NCBI RefSeq assembly: GCF_000559025.1
Contig: NZ_JAAN01000014.1
Coordinates: forward strand, 124,001 to 188,000
Source of the DNA: Luteimonas huabeiensis HB2
GTDB taxonomy: Bacteria > Pseudomonadota > Gammaproteobacteria > Xanthomonadales > Xanthomonadaceae
Direction: 5' to 3'
Length of the DNA stretch: 64,000 nucleotides
In this document: positions 51,527-60,094 of the stretch, one piece after another
How positions within the stretch are numbered: position 1 is the stretch's first letter
Layout of the letters: each line of letters starts with the position of its first letter
Translations under genes and position numbers: made by a program
Notes under the pieces: model-generated
Told to the model about the DNA's origin: nothing
Seen by the model: the letters and a program-made list of their open reading frames with translations, nothing else
Databases searched by the model: none

Positions 51527-53260
51527 ATGGCACGAATCAGAAAAATCCAGATCGCCAACTTCCGCGGCATCCAGCTGCTGACCTGGTGCCCGACGCCTGG
51601 CATCAACTGCCTGATCGGTCCGGGCGACAGCGGCAAGTCCACGGTGCTGGACGCGATCGACCTATGTCTGGGGGCCAGACGCAATGTCCAGTTCTCGGAT
51701 GCGGACTTCTTCGGCCTGGACATCACAACCCCAATCAGCATCACGCTGACGCTCGGCGACCTCGATGACAGCATGAGGACGCTGGAGGGCTTTGGTGCAT
51801 TCCTGCGCGGATACCACGCCAACACTGGCGTCGTCGAAGACGAGCCCTCTGCCGGCGCGGAGGTTGTGCTCTGCCTGAACCTGACGGTCGCCAGTGACCT
51901 GGAGCCCTCGTGGACCCTCGTCTCCGACCGCGCCGCACAGCAAGGCATCGTCAAGACGCTCGCATGGAAGGATCGCGTCGCCCTGGCGCCCACTCGCATC
52001 GGCGCGCTGACGGACTTCAACCTGGGATGGCAGCGCGGCTCGGTACTGAACCGCATCTCGGAAGAGCGAGCCGACGCTTCGGCCGCCCTCGTCAAGGCCG
52101 CCAGAGATGCGCGGAGTGGCTTCGGAGACCAGGCCGAACAACAGTTGGGAGAAGCGCTGGGGATCGTCACCACCACTGCTCAGGAGCTGGGCGTCAACAT
52201 CGGCGCCAAGGCCAAGGCGCTGCTGGATTCGCATTCGGTGTCGTTCGGTGGCGGCACCATCTCCCTGCACAACGAAAGCGGCATCCCGCTTCGCAGCCTG
52301 GGCGTCGGGTCCACGCGTCTGCTTGTCGCTGGCCTACAGCGCAAGGCGGCCGGTCAGGCGTCAATCGTGCTCTCGGACGAACTGGAGTACGGGCTGGAGC
52401 CGCACCGCATCGCGAGGTTCTTGGGCTCCCTCGGAGCCAAGGAGGCCGCTGCTCCGCTGCAGGTGTTCCTCACCACCCACTCACCCGTGGCGCTGAGAGA
52501 ACTGTCGGGCGACCAGCTCTTCGTATTGCGCCGCGGCCCCCTCGGCCATGAGGCTCGCCTGGTCGGCGCCGACAATGACATCCAGAGCACGATCCGCCTC
52601 TATCCCGAGGCCTTTCTGGCTGGCTCCGTGGTCGTGTGCGAGGGAGCCAGCGAGATAGGCCTGCTGCGCGGGCTGGACTTATACAGGCTTGACCAGAGGA
52701 ATGCGTCACTGGCTGCATTGGGCGTGGCGCTCGTCGACTGCGGTGGCGGGGAGCCGGATCGACCGTATGCGCGCGCCTCCGCATTCCAGTCTCTGGGCTA
52801 CCGGGTGATGGTGCTGCGCGACGACGACAAGAAGCCCACACCTGCGGTCGAGCAGGCTTTTGTCGAGAACGGTGGCACCGTCGTCGCCTACCGCGCGGGC
52901 CGTGCGCTGGAGGACGAGCTGTTCGGAAGTCTCACGCCGGTTGCCTGCCAGAGGCTGATCGGCTACGCCAACGAATTGCATGGCGACCTGATCGTCGAAC
53001 ACCTGCGCACTGTCTCGAACAACACGCTCACCTTCCAGCAGATCTGGGACGAGATCCAGAACACCGGCCTCCTGTCGGCCGAACGCAGGGCCATTCTTGG
53101 TCAGGCGGCGCGCATCCGAAAAGCTGGCTGGTTCAAGCAAATCTCGTGGATGGAGGACGTGGCGAGGACCATCGTTGCACCGGACCTGCATCTTTGCGAT
53201 CAGGGATTCCGCGCTCTGATGGACCAGGTATTCGGGTGGGCCACTGATGGACCACGTTGA
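51527..53260 (+). CDS. gajA: Gabija-like GajA: OLD-family ATPase/TOPRIM nuclease
   Basis: This 577-residue protein is almost exactly the length I recall for Bacillus GajA. ABC-type ATPase motifs are Walker A GPGDSGKST (31-39), signature region RSLGVGSTRLL (256-266), Walker B with D284/E285 in SDELEYGLEP and the switch histidine in TTHSP. The C-terminal TOPRIM nuclease has E372 in VVVCEGASE and the DxD-type RDDDK (431-435). GajA is a nucleotide-sensitive DNA-nicking enzyme that acts with a UvrD-like partner against phage. The start at 51527 places the first conserved strand at the N terminus. It overlaps the helicase gene by 14 bases. Confidence 0.8.
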   Translation: MARIRKIQIANFRGIQLLTWCPTPGINCLIGPGDSGKSTVLDAIDLCLGARRNVQFSDADFFGLDITTPISITLTLGDLDDSMRTLEGFGAFLRGYHANTGVVEDEPSAGAEVVLCLNLTVASDLEPSWTLVSDRAAQQGIVKTLAWKDRVALAPTRIGALTDFNLGWQRGSVLNRISEERADASAALVKAARDARSGFGDQAEQQLGEALGIVTTTAQELGVNIGAKAKALLDSHSVSFGGGTISLHNESGIPLRSLGVGSTRLLVAGLQRKAAGQASIVLSDELEYGLEPHRIARFLGSLGAKEAAAPLQVFLTTHSPVALRELSGDQLFVLRRGPLGHEARLVGADNDIQSTIRLYPEAFLAGSVVVCEGASEIGLLRGLDLYRLDQRNASLAALGVALVDCGGGEPDRPYARASAFQSLGYRVMVLRDDDKKPTPAVEQAFVENGGTVVAYRAGRALEDELFGSLTPVACQRLIGYANELHGDLIVEHLRTVSNNTLTFQQIWDEIQNTGLLSAERRAILGQAARIRKAGWFKQISWMEDVARTIVAPDLHLCDQGFRALMDQVFGWATDGPR

Positions 53261-54665
53261 AATCGACCTTCGTGCAATCCAACGCGGAACCGTCACCGCA
53301 CCGGCCGGCTGCGGCAAGACACAGCTGATTGCCCACGCGCTTGCCGGTCATCGGGGCAACAAGCCCATTCTCGTGCTGACACACACGAATGCCGGGGTCG
53401 CGGCCTTGCGTGGCCGGCTGGACCGCGCCGGTGTGCCAGCCAGCGCCTATCGATTGAGCACGATCGATGGCTGGGCTATCCGGCTCATCTCGACCTTTCC
53501 GGGCCGCAGCGCCCACGATCCAGAGATTCTGCGGCTGGCTGCACCTGCGCGGGACTACCCGGCTATCCGCGACGCCGCCTGGAAGCTCCTGCAGGCCGGG
53601 CACGTCAGTGAGGTGCTGAAAGCCTCGTATGCGCATCTGATCGTGGATGAGTACCAGGATTGTTCGGTGCCTCAGCACTACATCGTCTATTTCCTCTCGT
53701 TGATCCTGCCGACCTGCGTGCTGGGCGACCCCATGCAGGCGATCTTCGGGTTCCGGGGCAATACGCTGGCCGACTGGAACCAGCACGTGTGCGCGCATTT
53801 TCCTGTCGTCGGGGAACTGGCAACGCCCTGGCGATGGCGCAACGCCGGCGCGGAAGCGCTGGGACAATGGTTGTTGGAGGCCCGCCGGTTGTTGGCGGCA
53901 GGGCAGTCGGTGGATCTGCGTAGTGGGCCACCGGAGCATGTGACCTGGATGCAGGCCGTACCACCCAACGACCATGCCCAGCGCCTAGCCGCTGCGAGGA
54001 CGGCATCGCCAACCGCTGACGGGCGCGTGCTCATCATCGCCGATAGCCGCAACCGAGCAGCACAGCAGAACTTTGCGAGCCAGACGCCGGGCGCTTCGAC
54101 GGTCGAGGCCGTCGATCTGCAAGACCTCATCGCCTTCGCTAGCAACTTTGATGCGGGGGCACCGAATGCTCTCGCGCAGTTACTGGCGCTGGCGCAGAGC
54201 GTTATGACCAATGTGGGCGTGGCGGAGTTGACGCGGCGCCTGGAGTCGTTGGCAAAGGGAACTGCAAGGAATCCTCCGAACGAGGCAGAAAGCCGCGCAC
54301 TGGCGTTCGGGCGCGCGCCCTCTCTCGCTGCGGCCGCCGCGCTGTTGTCGGAACTGCGGGCACTGCCGAACGTACGTGTGCATCGGCCGGTCATCCTCTA
54401 CGGGATGCTTAAGGCGCTCCGGGAAGCCTCGTCGGGGGCCGTCCCTCTGGCAGAAGCGGCCCGGCGCGTGCGGGAAGAGAACCGGCTGTTGGGGCGCCCG
54501 CTACCAAAACGCGCCGTCGGCAGCACGCTGTTGCTCAAGGGGCTGGAAGCCGAAGTCGCGGTGCTGCTAAATATCGAGGGTATGAGCGCACAGAACCTTT
54601 ACGTCGCCATGACCCGTGGGTCGATGAAGGTCGTAGTGTGTAGTCCTGGTCCAACAATCGGCTAA
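53247..54665 (+). CDS. gajB: Gabija-like GajB: UvrD/Rep-type helicase
   Basis: This 472-residue superfamily 1 helicase has Walker A APAGCGKT (18-25), motif Ia region LVLTHTNAGVAALRGRL, motif II VDEYQD (133-138), motif III GDPMQAIFGFRG (160-171), motif V LLKGLEAEVAVLL and motif VI LYVAMTRGS. Length and the 14-base overlap with the OLD-type nuclease gene fit GajB. It lacks the large insertion domains of true UvrD, as Gabija helicases do. Its stop overlaps the stop of the convergent TIGR03747 conjugation gene by four bases, marking the right border of the defence island. Confidence 0.8.
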   Translation: MDHVEIDLRAIQRGTVTAPAGCGKTQLIAHALAGHRGNKPILVLTHTNAGVAALRGRLDRAGVPASAYRLSTIDGWAIRLISTFPGRSAHDPEILRLAAPARDYPAIRDAAWKLLQAGHVSEVLKASYAHLIVDEYQDCSVPQHYIVYFLSLILPTCVLGDPMQAIFGFRGNTLADWNQHVCAHFPVVGELATPWRWRNAGAEALGQWLLEARRLLAAGQSVDLRSGPPEHVTWMQAVPPNDHAQRLAAARTASPTADGRVLIIADSRNRAAQQNFASQTPGASTVEAVDLQDLIAFASNFDAGAPNALAQLLALAQSVMTNVGVAELTRRLESLAKGTARNPPNEAESRALAFGRAPSLAAAAALLSELRALPNVRVHRPVILYGMLKALREASSGAVPLAEAARRVREENRLLGRPLPKRAVGSTLLLKGLEAEVAVLLNIEGMSAQNLYVAMTRGSMKVVVCSPGPTIG

Positions 54666-55411
54666 ATGTACTTCTTGAAGCTCGCCGCCACGATGTTCAC
54701 CGCCAGTCCCAGCAGAAACGCCGCAGGCAGCAGAATCATCAAAGGGTGCAATGACACCGGTAACGCCAGGTAGGTCACCCACGGCAACACCGCCAGCGGC
54801 ATCAAGGCCGCCTTCGCCCGGTGGTAGACGAAGCCCGATTCCCGCCCCGCGCCGAACTTGCGGATGTCGCGGCGAACCAGTCCATCGACCAGGCCGACGA
54901 AGGCCGCGAGCAGGAACAGCGGCAGCGTGAGCACCAAGACCAGCAGGCGGACGATGAATGTCAGGACGGTGAAGCCGGCGGCAATCAGATAGCGCTCGGT
55001 CCAGACATAGACCTGGGCGAGGTAATAGCGGAAGTCCCGGTGCACGCCTCGGCTAGGTGCGCTAGCCTGCGCCGAGGCGTCGCGCATCCAGTCCAACAAG
55101 CCCGTCTTCACGAAAACCCACTCGTAGGTGCTCTCCACCAGCCAGCGCGCGGTGCGTCCCGGCTCCTGCACAACGGCGCTCCGGGTGAAATGGGTGGAGA
55201 GCTGGTTCAGTTCGTAGTCGAGCATGCCCTGCGCGTGGCGCCAGCCCTGGTCGGGCCAGAACAGGTGCATGCCGACGCATTCGATGACGATGGACAGCAG
55301 CAGCGAGGCGACCAACACGCCGAACAGGCGCCATGGCAGCGTGACCACGCTGGCGACCAGGCCGCGCTGGCGTGCCTGCTGTCGCTCGGCGGTCGCGGCG
55401 GGCTCTTTCAC
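54662..55411 (-). CDS. ICE conjugation membrane protein, TIGR03747 (PFL_4697) family
   Basis: This 249-residue inner-membrane protein has three to four hydrophobic segments (RLFGVLVASLLLSIVIECVG near the N terminus, FTVLTFIVRLLVLVLTLPLFLLAAFVGL, LMPLAVLPWVTYLALPV and a C-terminal helix) and the family-typical VDGLVRRDIRKFGAGRESGFVYHRAK loop. It overlaps traD by four bases and is the last conjugation gene before the defence island. It is thought to work next to the TraD coupling protein. Confidence 0.9.
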   Translation of the reverse strand: MKEPAATAERQQARQRGLVASVVTLPWRLFGVLVASLLLSIVIECVGMHLFWPDQGWRHAQGMLDYELNQLSTHFTRSAVVQEPGRTARWLVESTYEWVFVKTGLLDWMRDASAQASAPSRGVHRDFRYYLAQVYVWTERYLIAAGFTVLTFIVRLLVLVLTLPLFLLAAFVGLVDGLVRRDIRKFGAGRESGFVYHRAKAALMPLAVLPWVTYLALPVSLHPLMILLPAAFLLGLAVNIVAASFKKYI

Positions 55412-57564
55412 GATGGCGCCTCTTCATCCGGCGTGCCTTCTTGCACTTCCTCGGCCAGATCCGCTGGCAACGCGTCGTCGTGCGACCGGGGCAGCCCGTT
55501 GCCCTCCCACCATTCCCCCGCCTCGGCGTAGTGCTGGCGCATGTAGCCGGCCAGTTGTTGCAGGTCCCGGGGCATGGCTTCGTCCGGATCGGGCGCAGGC
55601 AACGGCATGCGGACCTTCCACAGGTTACCGCCTTCGATGAGGGCGAAACACTGCCCCTTGGGCAGGCCGACCACGTGCGCAGGCTCGATGAGTGGCACGC
55701 TCGACGTGCTGATGCGGTCCTGCGCGTTGCTGGTGAAGTCGGTCGGACCGTGGATGTCGGAACTGTCGGTGGCGCCGCTGACCAGCGTGGTGGTGTAGAC
55801 CTCCACCTTCGGCAGTTGTCGTGTCAGCAGTTCGGCGGTGGCGGTCTCGCGCACCCGCAGCATAAACAGGTTGTTGAAGTTGCCGATGACCTGGCCGGCC
55901 TTGGCGCGATTGCCGATGCGCGCCTCGATGTCCGAGAGCGTCTGCGTATAGGCCGTGACCTGCATGCCTGCACCGCCACCCTTGTTGATGAGCGGGATGA
56001 ACTCATCGCCCATCAGTTCGTTGAACTCGTCCGCATGGACATTGATGGCGACCTTGGCATTGGCCGATGCTCCAGGCAAGCCATCGTCGATGCCGTGCTT
56101 GTAGATGTGCCCCGCTACCGACACCAGGTCGCTGAACATGCTGTTGCCGACGGCCGCCGCCACTTCGGCGTCGGACAGCGCATCCAGTCCCACATAGACC
56201 ACGGCCCGCTTCCTGATGATCTGCATCCAGTCGAAGATCGGGCGCGGGTCGGACAGGTCGGAATAGTTCGGCGCGAGCAGTTGCGCGATCTTGCCGGTGG
56301 TGAGCTTCTCCAGCAGCGGCAACAGCGAGGCGACGATCTTGTCGAAGTAGGTGCGGTCGTAGCGCACCGCGGAGCGCAGGCCGTCGAGCACCGCGTCATA
56401 GGTTCGCGTCTGCGACAGGTACTGCTCCAGTGCCACCACCCGCTTTTCTCGCCCGACCATGTGGCGCGGGATGGTCTTGTCGTTGAGGCGTCCTTCGAGC
56501 TGGACGATCACCTCCCAGGCCTTGGGCTCGGTTCGGGCGAAGAAGTGCTGGGCGTACTCGATGAACAGCGCGTCGATGTTGACGACATGGCGCTGGATCA
56601 GCAGGTAGTCTGGCCGCTGCCCCAGTTCCACTAGGGCGCGCGCGATGATGTTGACGAAGCGCCAGGCGAACTCGCGGAACGCGGCGCTGTTGCCCTCGCC
56701 GGAAAGCTGCCCCGCAACGCGCGTGGCGACCTCCGAGATGCGCCCGAACCGGCCCACGGCGTTGTAGCGTGCCGAGATGTCGGGCCAGCCCAGGTGGAAC
56801 ACGTACATTTCGCCCTCGCGTCCGGCTCGCCTGGCCTCGACATACATGCGCTTGAGCAGATCGGCATCGCCCTTGGGATCGAAGACGATCACCACCTCGT
56901 GCTCGCCATGGACCTTGCGGCGGATGTCCTGCGTGATGAACAGTTCGGCCAGGCGCGTCTTGCCCACGCGCGTGGTACCGAGCACCAGGGTGTGGCCCAC
57001 ACGCTCGCCCAGCGGCAGGGTGACGTCGGTCTCGTGCGGCTCGATGCCATGCAGGCGCGGCATGCCACCCACTGGCGGCAAAGGCCGGACCGGGTTGAGC
57101 GGGTTGTCCCAGGCCAGTGCCCGCGCCAGCCTAGGCAGCGGCGGCGGCGCGAACTCCAGCCGCTCCTCCAGGCGGCGCGCCAGGCGGTAGAACGTCGTCG
57201 GTTCGGCGTAGCGCCGGAACTCGGGCTTGTAGGTCTGCGTCAGCCGATGGGTGTGTCGTTGCTCCCAGCGGAAGCCACGCCCAACGAACAGACGGTACTG
57301 GCTCACTGGCACGTCACGGCTCGTCATCACGTAGCGAGGCAGACGACGGATGTGGCGGCGGTACCGCAGGATGGCCCAGGCGTCGCGCAGGCGAATCGCG
57401 CCGAAGGCCAGGAAGGCCAGCGCGCTGCCGAGGCCGAGTACCGGATTCAACGCGAGCGACCACGGTGCCACCACGCACACCACCGCGGCGCCTGCGCATA
57501 CGGCAACGGTGTATAGCTCCACCGCTGGCCGCAGCAGGACTTCGACGGCGTGCGGCTGGGCCAT
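55408..57564 (-). CDS. traD: TraD coupling ATPase (TIGR03743, SXT/PFGI-1 type)
   Basis: This 718-residue type IV coupling protein delivers the relaxosome to the secretion channel. Two N-terminal membrane helices (about 17-60) precede the soluble ATPase with Walker A GTTRVGKTR (196-204) and EVVIVFDPKGDADLLKRMY, the Walker B-like strand; later ATPase regions include INVHADEFNELMGDEFIPL and VTAYTQTLSDIEAR. It overlaps TIGR03747 by four bases. The start is 10 bases after the TIGR03765 stop. Confidence 0.95.
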   Translation of the reverse strand: MAQPHAVEVLLRPAVELYTVAVCAGAAVVCVVAPWSLALNPVLGLGSALAFLAFGAIRLRDAWAILRYRRHIRRLPRYVMTSRDVPVSQYRLFVGRGFRWEQRHTHRLTQTYKPEFRRYAEPTTFYRLARRLEERLEFAPPPLPRLARALAWDNPLNPVRPLPPVGGMPRLHGIEPHETDVTLPLGERVGHTLVLGTTRVGKTRLAELFITQDIRRKVHGEHEVVIVFDPKGDADLLKRMYVEARRAGREGEMYVFHLGWPDISARYNAVGRFGRISEVATRVAGQLSGEGNSAAFREFAWRFVNIIARALVELGQRPDYLLIQRHVVNIDALFIEYAQHFFARTEPKAWEVIVQLEGRLNDKTIPRHMVGREKRVVALEQYLSQTRTYDAVLDGLRSAVRYDRTYFDKIVASLLPLLEKLTTGKIAQLLAPNYSDLSDPRPIFDWMQIIRKRAVVYVGLDALSDAEVAAAVGNSMFSDLVSVAGHIYKHGIDDGLPGASANAKVAINVHADEFNELMGDEFIPLINKGGGAGMQVTAYTQTLSDIEARIGNRAKAGQVIGNFNNLFMLRVRETATAELLTRQLPKVEVYTTTLVSGATDSSDIHGPTDFTSNAQDRISTSSVPLIEPAHVVGLPKGQCFALIEGGNLWKVRMPLPAPDPDEAMPRDLQQLAGYMRQHYAEAGEWWEGNGLPRSHDDALPADLAEEVQEGTPDEEAPS

Positions 57565-57574
57565 CGGGCAGTTC

Positions 57575-58126
57575 TCACTGTTCGATGCCGGTGGCGGTCA
57601 CCAGCACCGGGTAGTGGCGCAGCCCCAGGCGCTCGGCCAGTTCGTCCCCGGACGCCGGTGCCAGCATCAGCCCGGGCGCCAGGGCACGCAGTGACGCCAG
57701 TGCCTGCGGTGACTCGACCTGGACCACCAACCCCACGGCCCCGAGCTCGCGCAGCGCCGGGGCACGCTGGCGCAGCCAGGCATGGGAGCGCTGGTCATCA
57801 CCAACCAGGAACATCGGCGTGAGCCCCGGCGCCTGGATCGCCCGGGGAGCCACATCGCCAGGGGCCAAATGGGCAGAACGCACCGGCAGCATGGCCGCCT
57901 CGCCAGAAGGCCCTTCGGGCAGGCGTGGCATCTCGATCCTGGGAGATGGCCTGCTTCCGGTGCGCGGTTGCAGGTCCAGGGCTTGGTAGTAAGGCAGCGC
58001 GGAGGCACCGCCGTGATCCTCGACGACGATCAAGGGCGGCGATTGTGCGAAAGCGGCTGGCACGGACACGAGCGGCAGCAAGCCGAGCAGCCACCGCGTA
58101 GCCGGACGGAAGATTCGAGGCTTCAT
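57575..58126 (-). CDS. ICE conjugation protein, TIGR03765 (PFL_4695) family
   Basis: This 183-residue exported protein has the signal peptide LLGLLPLVSVPAAFA before QSPPLIVVEDHGGASALPYYQAL. The C-terminal half GDELAERLGLRHYPVLVTATGIEQ has a thioredoxin-like cis-proline pattern without CxxC. The start at 58126 is chosen for the signal peptide and the four-base overlap with the transglycosylase gene; the longer open frame upstream is rejected. Role: periplasmic accessory protein of mating-pair formation. Confidence 0.85.
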   Translation of the reverse strand: MKPRIFRPATRWLLGLLPLVSVPAAFAQSPPLIVVEDHGGASALPYYQALDLQPRTGSRPSPRIEMPRLPEGPSGEAAMLPVRSAHLAPGDVAPRAIQAPGLTPMFLVGDDQRSHAWLRQRAPALRELGAVGLVVQVESPQALASLRALAPGLMLAPASGDELAERLGLRHYPVLVTATGIEQ

Positions 58127-58701
58127 GGCAGGGTTCTCCGGGTATCCGCGCCCCGCGCTGGCTCGCCCAGTACGCGGGCCAAGTGGCGGCCAACACTCTG
58201 TCGGTAGCGCGCAGCGGGTGCGCCACCAGCGGGACGGTGGTAGCGGCCGATCGTGATCAGCCAGTCCTGGCCCGGCGCGTGCTGCTCGCGCAGGATCTGC
58301 GCGGCCAGCGCTAGGTTCCGATAGGGATCGAGCAGTTCGCAGGGGTGGTCGTAGCGGTGACGCTGGTAGCCCAGGTTGATCTGGCCCAGGCCGGCGTCGA
58401 TGCGGGTGCGCGGCACGTCGCGCAATGCCTGGTGCAGGCCGGCGCAGGCCTCGGTACGGGTGGCGAATCGACGCGATGCCCCAGCCACGTTGAGCGTCCA
58501 GGGCCAGGGCACGAGGCGGTCGTGGTACCGGGTGCCACTCTCCTGCAAGGCCACCGCGTACAACACCGCCGCCGGAATGCCCGCACGCTGTGCCGCGAAC
58601 TGGTAGGCCGGCGGCGGAACCTCCCCGGCCTTCGCCTGGCCGAGTGGCCAGCAAGCCAGCAGCAGGAGCGCGAGACGCGCGAGGCCTACTGCCGCTGCCA
58701 T
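58123..58701 (-). CDS. Lytic transglycosylase (SLT domain) of the conjugation module
   Basis: This 192-residue exported protein has a signal peptide (LALLLLACWPLGQAKA) and an SLT domain beginning YQFAAQRAGIPAAVLYAVALQESG with the catalytic glutamate E54, then GLGQINLGYQRHRYDHPCELLDPYRNLALAA, the usual second motif. It cleaves peptidoglycan to let the transfer channel through, like PilT/VirB1-type enzymes. It overlaps TIGR03765 by four bases and TIGR03759 by 16. Confidence 0.9.
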   Translation of the reverse strand: MAAAVGLARLALLLLACWPLGQAKAGEVPPPAYQFAAQRAGIPAAVLYAVALQESGTRYHDRLVPWPWTLNVAGASRRFATRTEACAGLHQALRDVPRTRIDAGLGQINLGYQRHRYDHPCELLDPYRNLALAAQILREQHAPGQDWLITIGRYHRPAGGAPAARYRQSVGRHLARVLGEPARGADTRRTLP

Positions 58702-59432
58702 TGACCGCCGACCTGGCGCACGACGGCGGGCAGTTCGCCCTGCAGGCCGAGGGACAGCCAGCGGCCACCGTCGTGGTTGAGGGTGATGTGCCGTGCGCGC
58801 ACTTTCGCCGGGTCAATACGGGCCCGGCGTGCCCATTCACGAATGCGCGCGTCGTCGGTGCGACTGCCGACGACATAGACATCGAACTCGACGCCCGACG
58901 CTTGCAGCCGCTGCACGGCCTGGTCGCAGGCGGTACAGCCGTCCTTCACGAAGACGGCGGTTCGGTCGGTGCCTGATGCGATGGTGGTGCCCGCGCCGGT
59001 CGGCTTGGCACCGGGTAGGTTGACCCTCGCCATGCCCGGCGCGATCCGTTGCCAGGCGGCGTCGTAGGCACGCTGGTAGGCCAGCGTCTTCTCGACCCGC
59101 CGGGCTTCAGCCCGAACCTGCAATTCCGCGTAGCGGCGGCGCTCCTCGTCGGAACGTGCTTCGATACCGAGGGCCGTGAGCGGGTCGAGGCTGGGCGAGT
59201 AGACGCCCAGCGGCCCCTGCATCAACTCGCGATAGCGCGTCCATTCATCCGTGCGCAGCCCCCAGTCCTGCGCCCGCTGTTCGTCGCTGCGAGCGATGGC
59301 CGCAGGCGCTTCACGGCTCGGCGCCGTCCTGGCCGCGGTGGTTGCGCCGGTGGGCTGCGCGAGCGCCGCCTGCATGGCGGAGGCGGCCAGCAATGCAACC
59401 AGCAACGGCGGGGTCAAGTGGCGCGGGACCAT
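58686..59432 (-). CDS. ICE conjugation protein, TIGR03759 (PFL_4693) family, thioredoxin-like
   Basis: This 248-residue exported protein has the signal peptide LLVALLAASAMQAALA and the family segment WGLRTDEWTRYRELMQGPLGVYSPSLDPLTALGIEA. The C-terminal domain has AVFVKDGCTACDQAVQRLQ with a CTAC redox-type motif, as in glutaredoxin-like folds, and GVEFDVYVVGS. It may help disulfide formation among conjugation proteins. It is preceded by the anchored 215-residue protein after 14 bases. Confidence 0.9.
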   Translation of the reverse strand: MVPRHLTPPLLVALLAASAMQAALAQPTGATTAARTAPSREAPAAIARSDEQRAQDWGLRTDEWTRYRELMQGPLGVYSPSLDPLTALGIEARSDEERRRYAELQVRAEARRVEKTLAYQRAYDAAWQRIAPGMARVNLPGAKPTGAGTTIASGTDRTAVFVKDGCTACDQAVQRLQASGVEFDVYVVGSRTDDARIREWARRARIDPAKVRARHITLNHDGGRWLSLGLQGELPAVVRQVGGQWQRQ

Positions 59433-59446
59433 CGGTGTGGGCCTCC

Positions 59447-60094
59447 TTATCGGGGCGGGATGGGCAGCCTGCGGATCTCGTCTCCCTGCCGGAAGACGGC
59501 GCCATCGCGCTCGATCCCGTCCAGTCGCCAGCCACCCTCCGACTCTCCGGCGCGCAGCAGGCGGACATCGGCCAGCCCGGTGCCATCGGCAGGCATCACC
59601 GACACGAAGTGTTCTCCCGCACGCAGTTCCACTCCGATCAGGCGGAATGAAGGCTCAACAGGCTTGGGTTGGGCCGCCACAGGTTGGGATGGCCGTGGTG
59701 CGGGCAGCTTGGGCTGGCGCGAGACCAGGCGGGCTTCCAGTCGCGTGACGCGGGTTTCCAATGCGTGCAGCGCATCGGTGGCGGCGTATTGGGCCTGCGC
59801 CAGCTCGATCGCCGCCAGCCGCTGGTCCAACGCCGCGGTGTCCTGCTCGTAGCGCGCCTGCGGCAAGGCGGCGGGCTGAGTATGGCGTTGTTCGATCCGA
59901 TGCGAGAGGCCGTCCAGTCGGGATTCGAGCAGGGACACCTGCGCGGTGGGCGCGAAGGCCTGGGTCTGTTCCGCCAGCCCGGACAAGGCCATGTGATCCA
60001 CCAGCACCACCGCGCTGACGAGCAACAACCAGGTTGCGGCCGCGACCCGCAGCAGCGTCGTGCGCTGGCCCGTCGCCGAGTCCCGGATGGTCAT
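59447..60094 (-). CDS. ICE-associated membrane-anchored coiled-coil protein of unknown function
   Basis: The product has 215 residues. One N-terminal membrane helix (LLRVAAATWLLLVSAVVLVDHMAL) is followed by a coiled coil (about 45-110, with LLESRLDGLSHRIEQRH and LEARLVSRQ) and a compact C-terminal domain (FRLIGVELRAGEHFVSVMPADG). The C-terminal domain resembles small periplasmic beta domains of pilus or secretion accessory proteins. The start at 60094 is taken because it overlaps the PilL stop in ATGA form. Its position between PilL and TIGR03759 suggests a link of pilus and channel parts. Confidence 0.7.
   Translation of the reverse strand: MTIRDSATGQRTTLLRVAAATWLLLVSAVVLVDHMALSGLAEQTQAFAPTAQVSLLESRLDGLSHRIEQRHTQPAALPQARYEQDTAALDQRLAAIELAQAQYAATDALHALETRVTRLEARLVSRQPKLPAPRPSQPVAAQPKPVEPSFRLIGVELRAGEHFVSVMPADGTGLADVRLLRAGESEGGWRLDGIERDGAVFRQGDEIRRLPIPPR

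Larger units (their letters stand above)
34042..54665. other. Defence island inserted between TIGR03747 and RAQPRD
   Basis: Ten genes with no role in conjugation fill this block: a MADS-like eight-gene system (34042-51433) and a Gabija-like pair (51527-54665). Seven MADS genes run on the minus strand; the XRE regulator and the Gabija pair run on the plus strand. The MADS part has lower G+C in hand-counted lines than the conjugation genes on both sides, while the Gabija part is close to them. At the right end the stop codons of the Gabija helicase and of TIGR03747 overlap by four bases. No integrase, transposase or flanking repeat was found. Confidence 0.8.
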
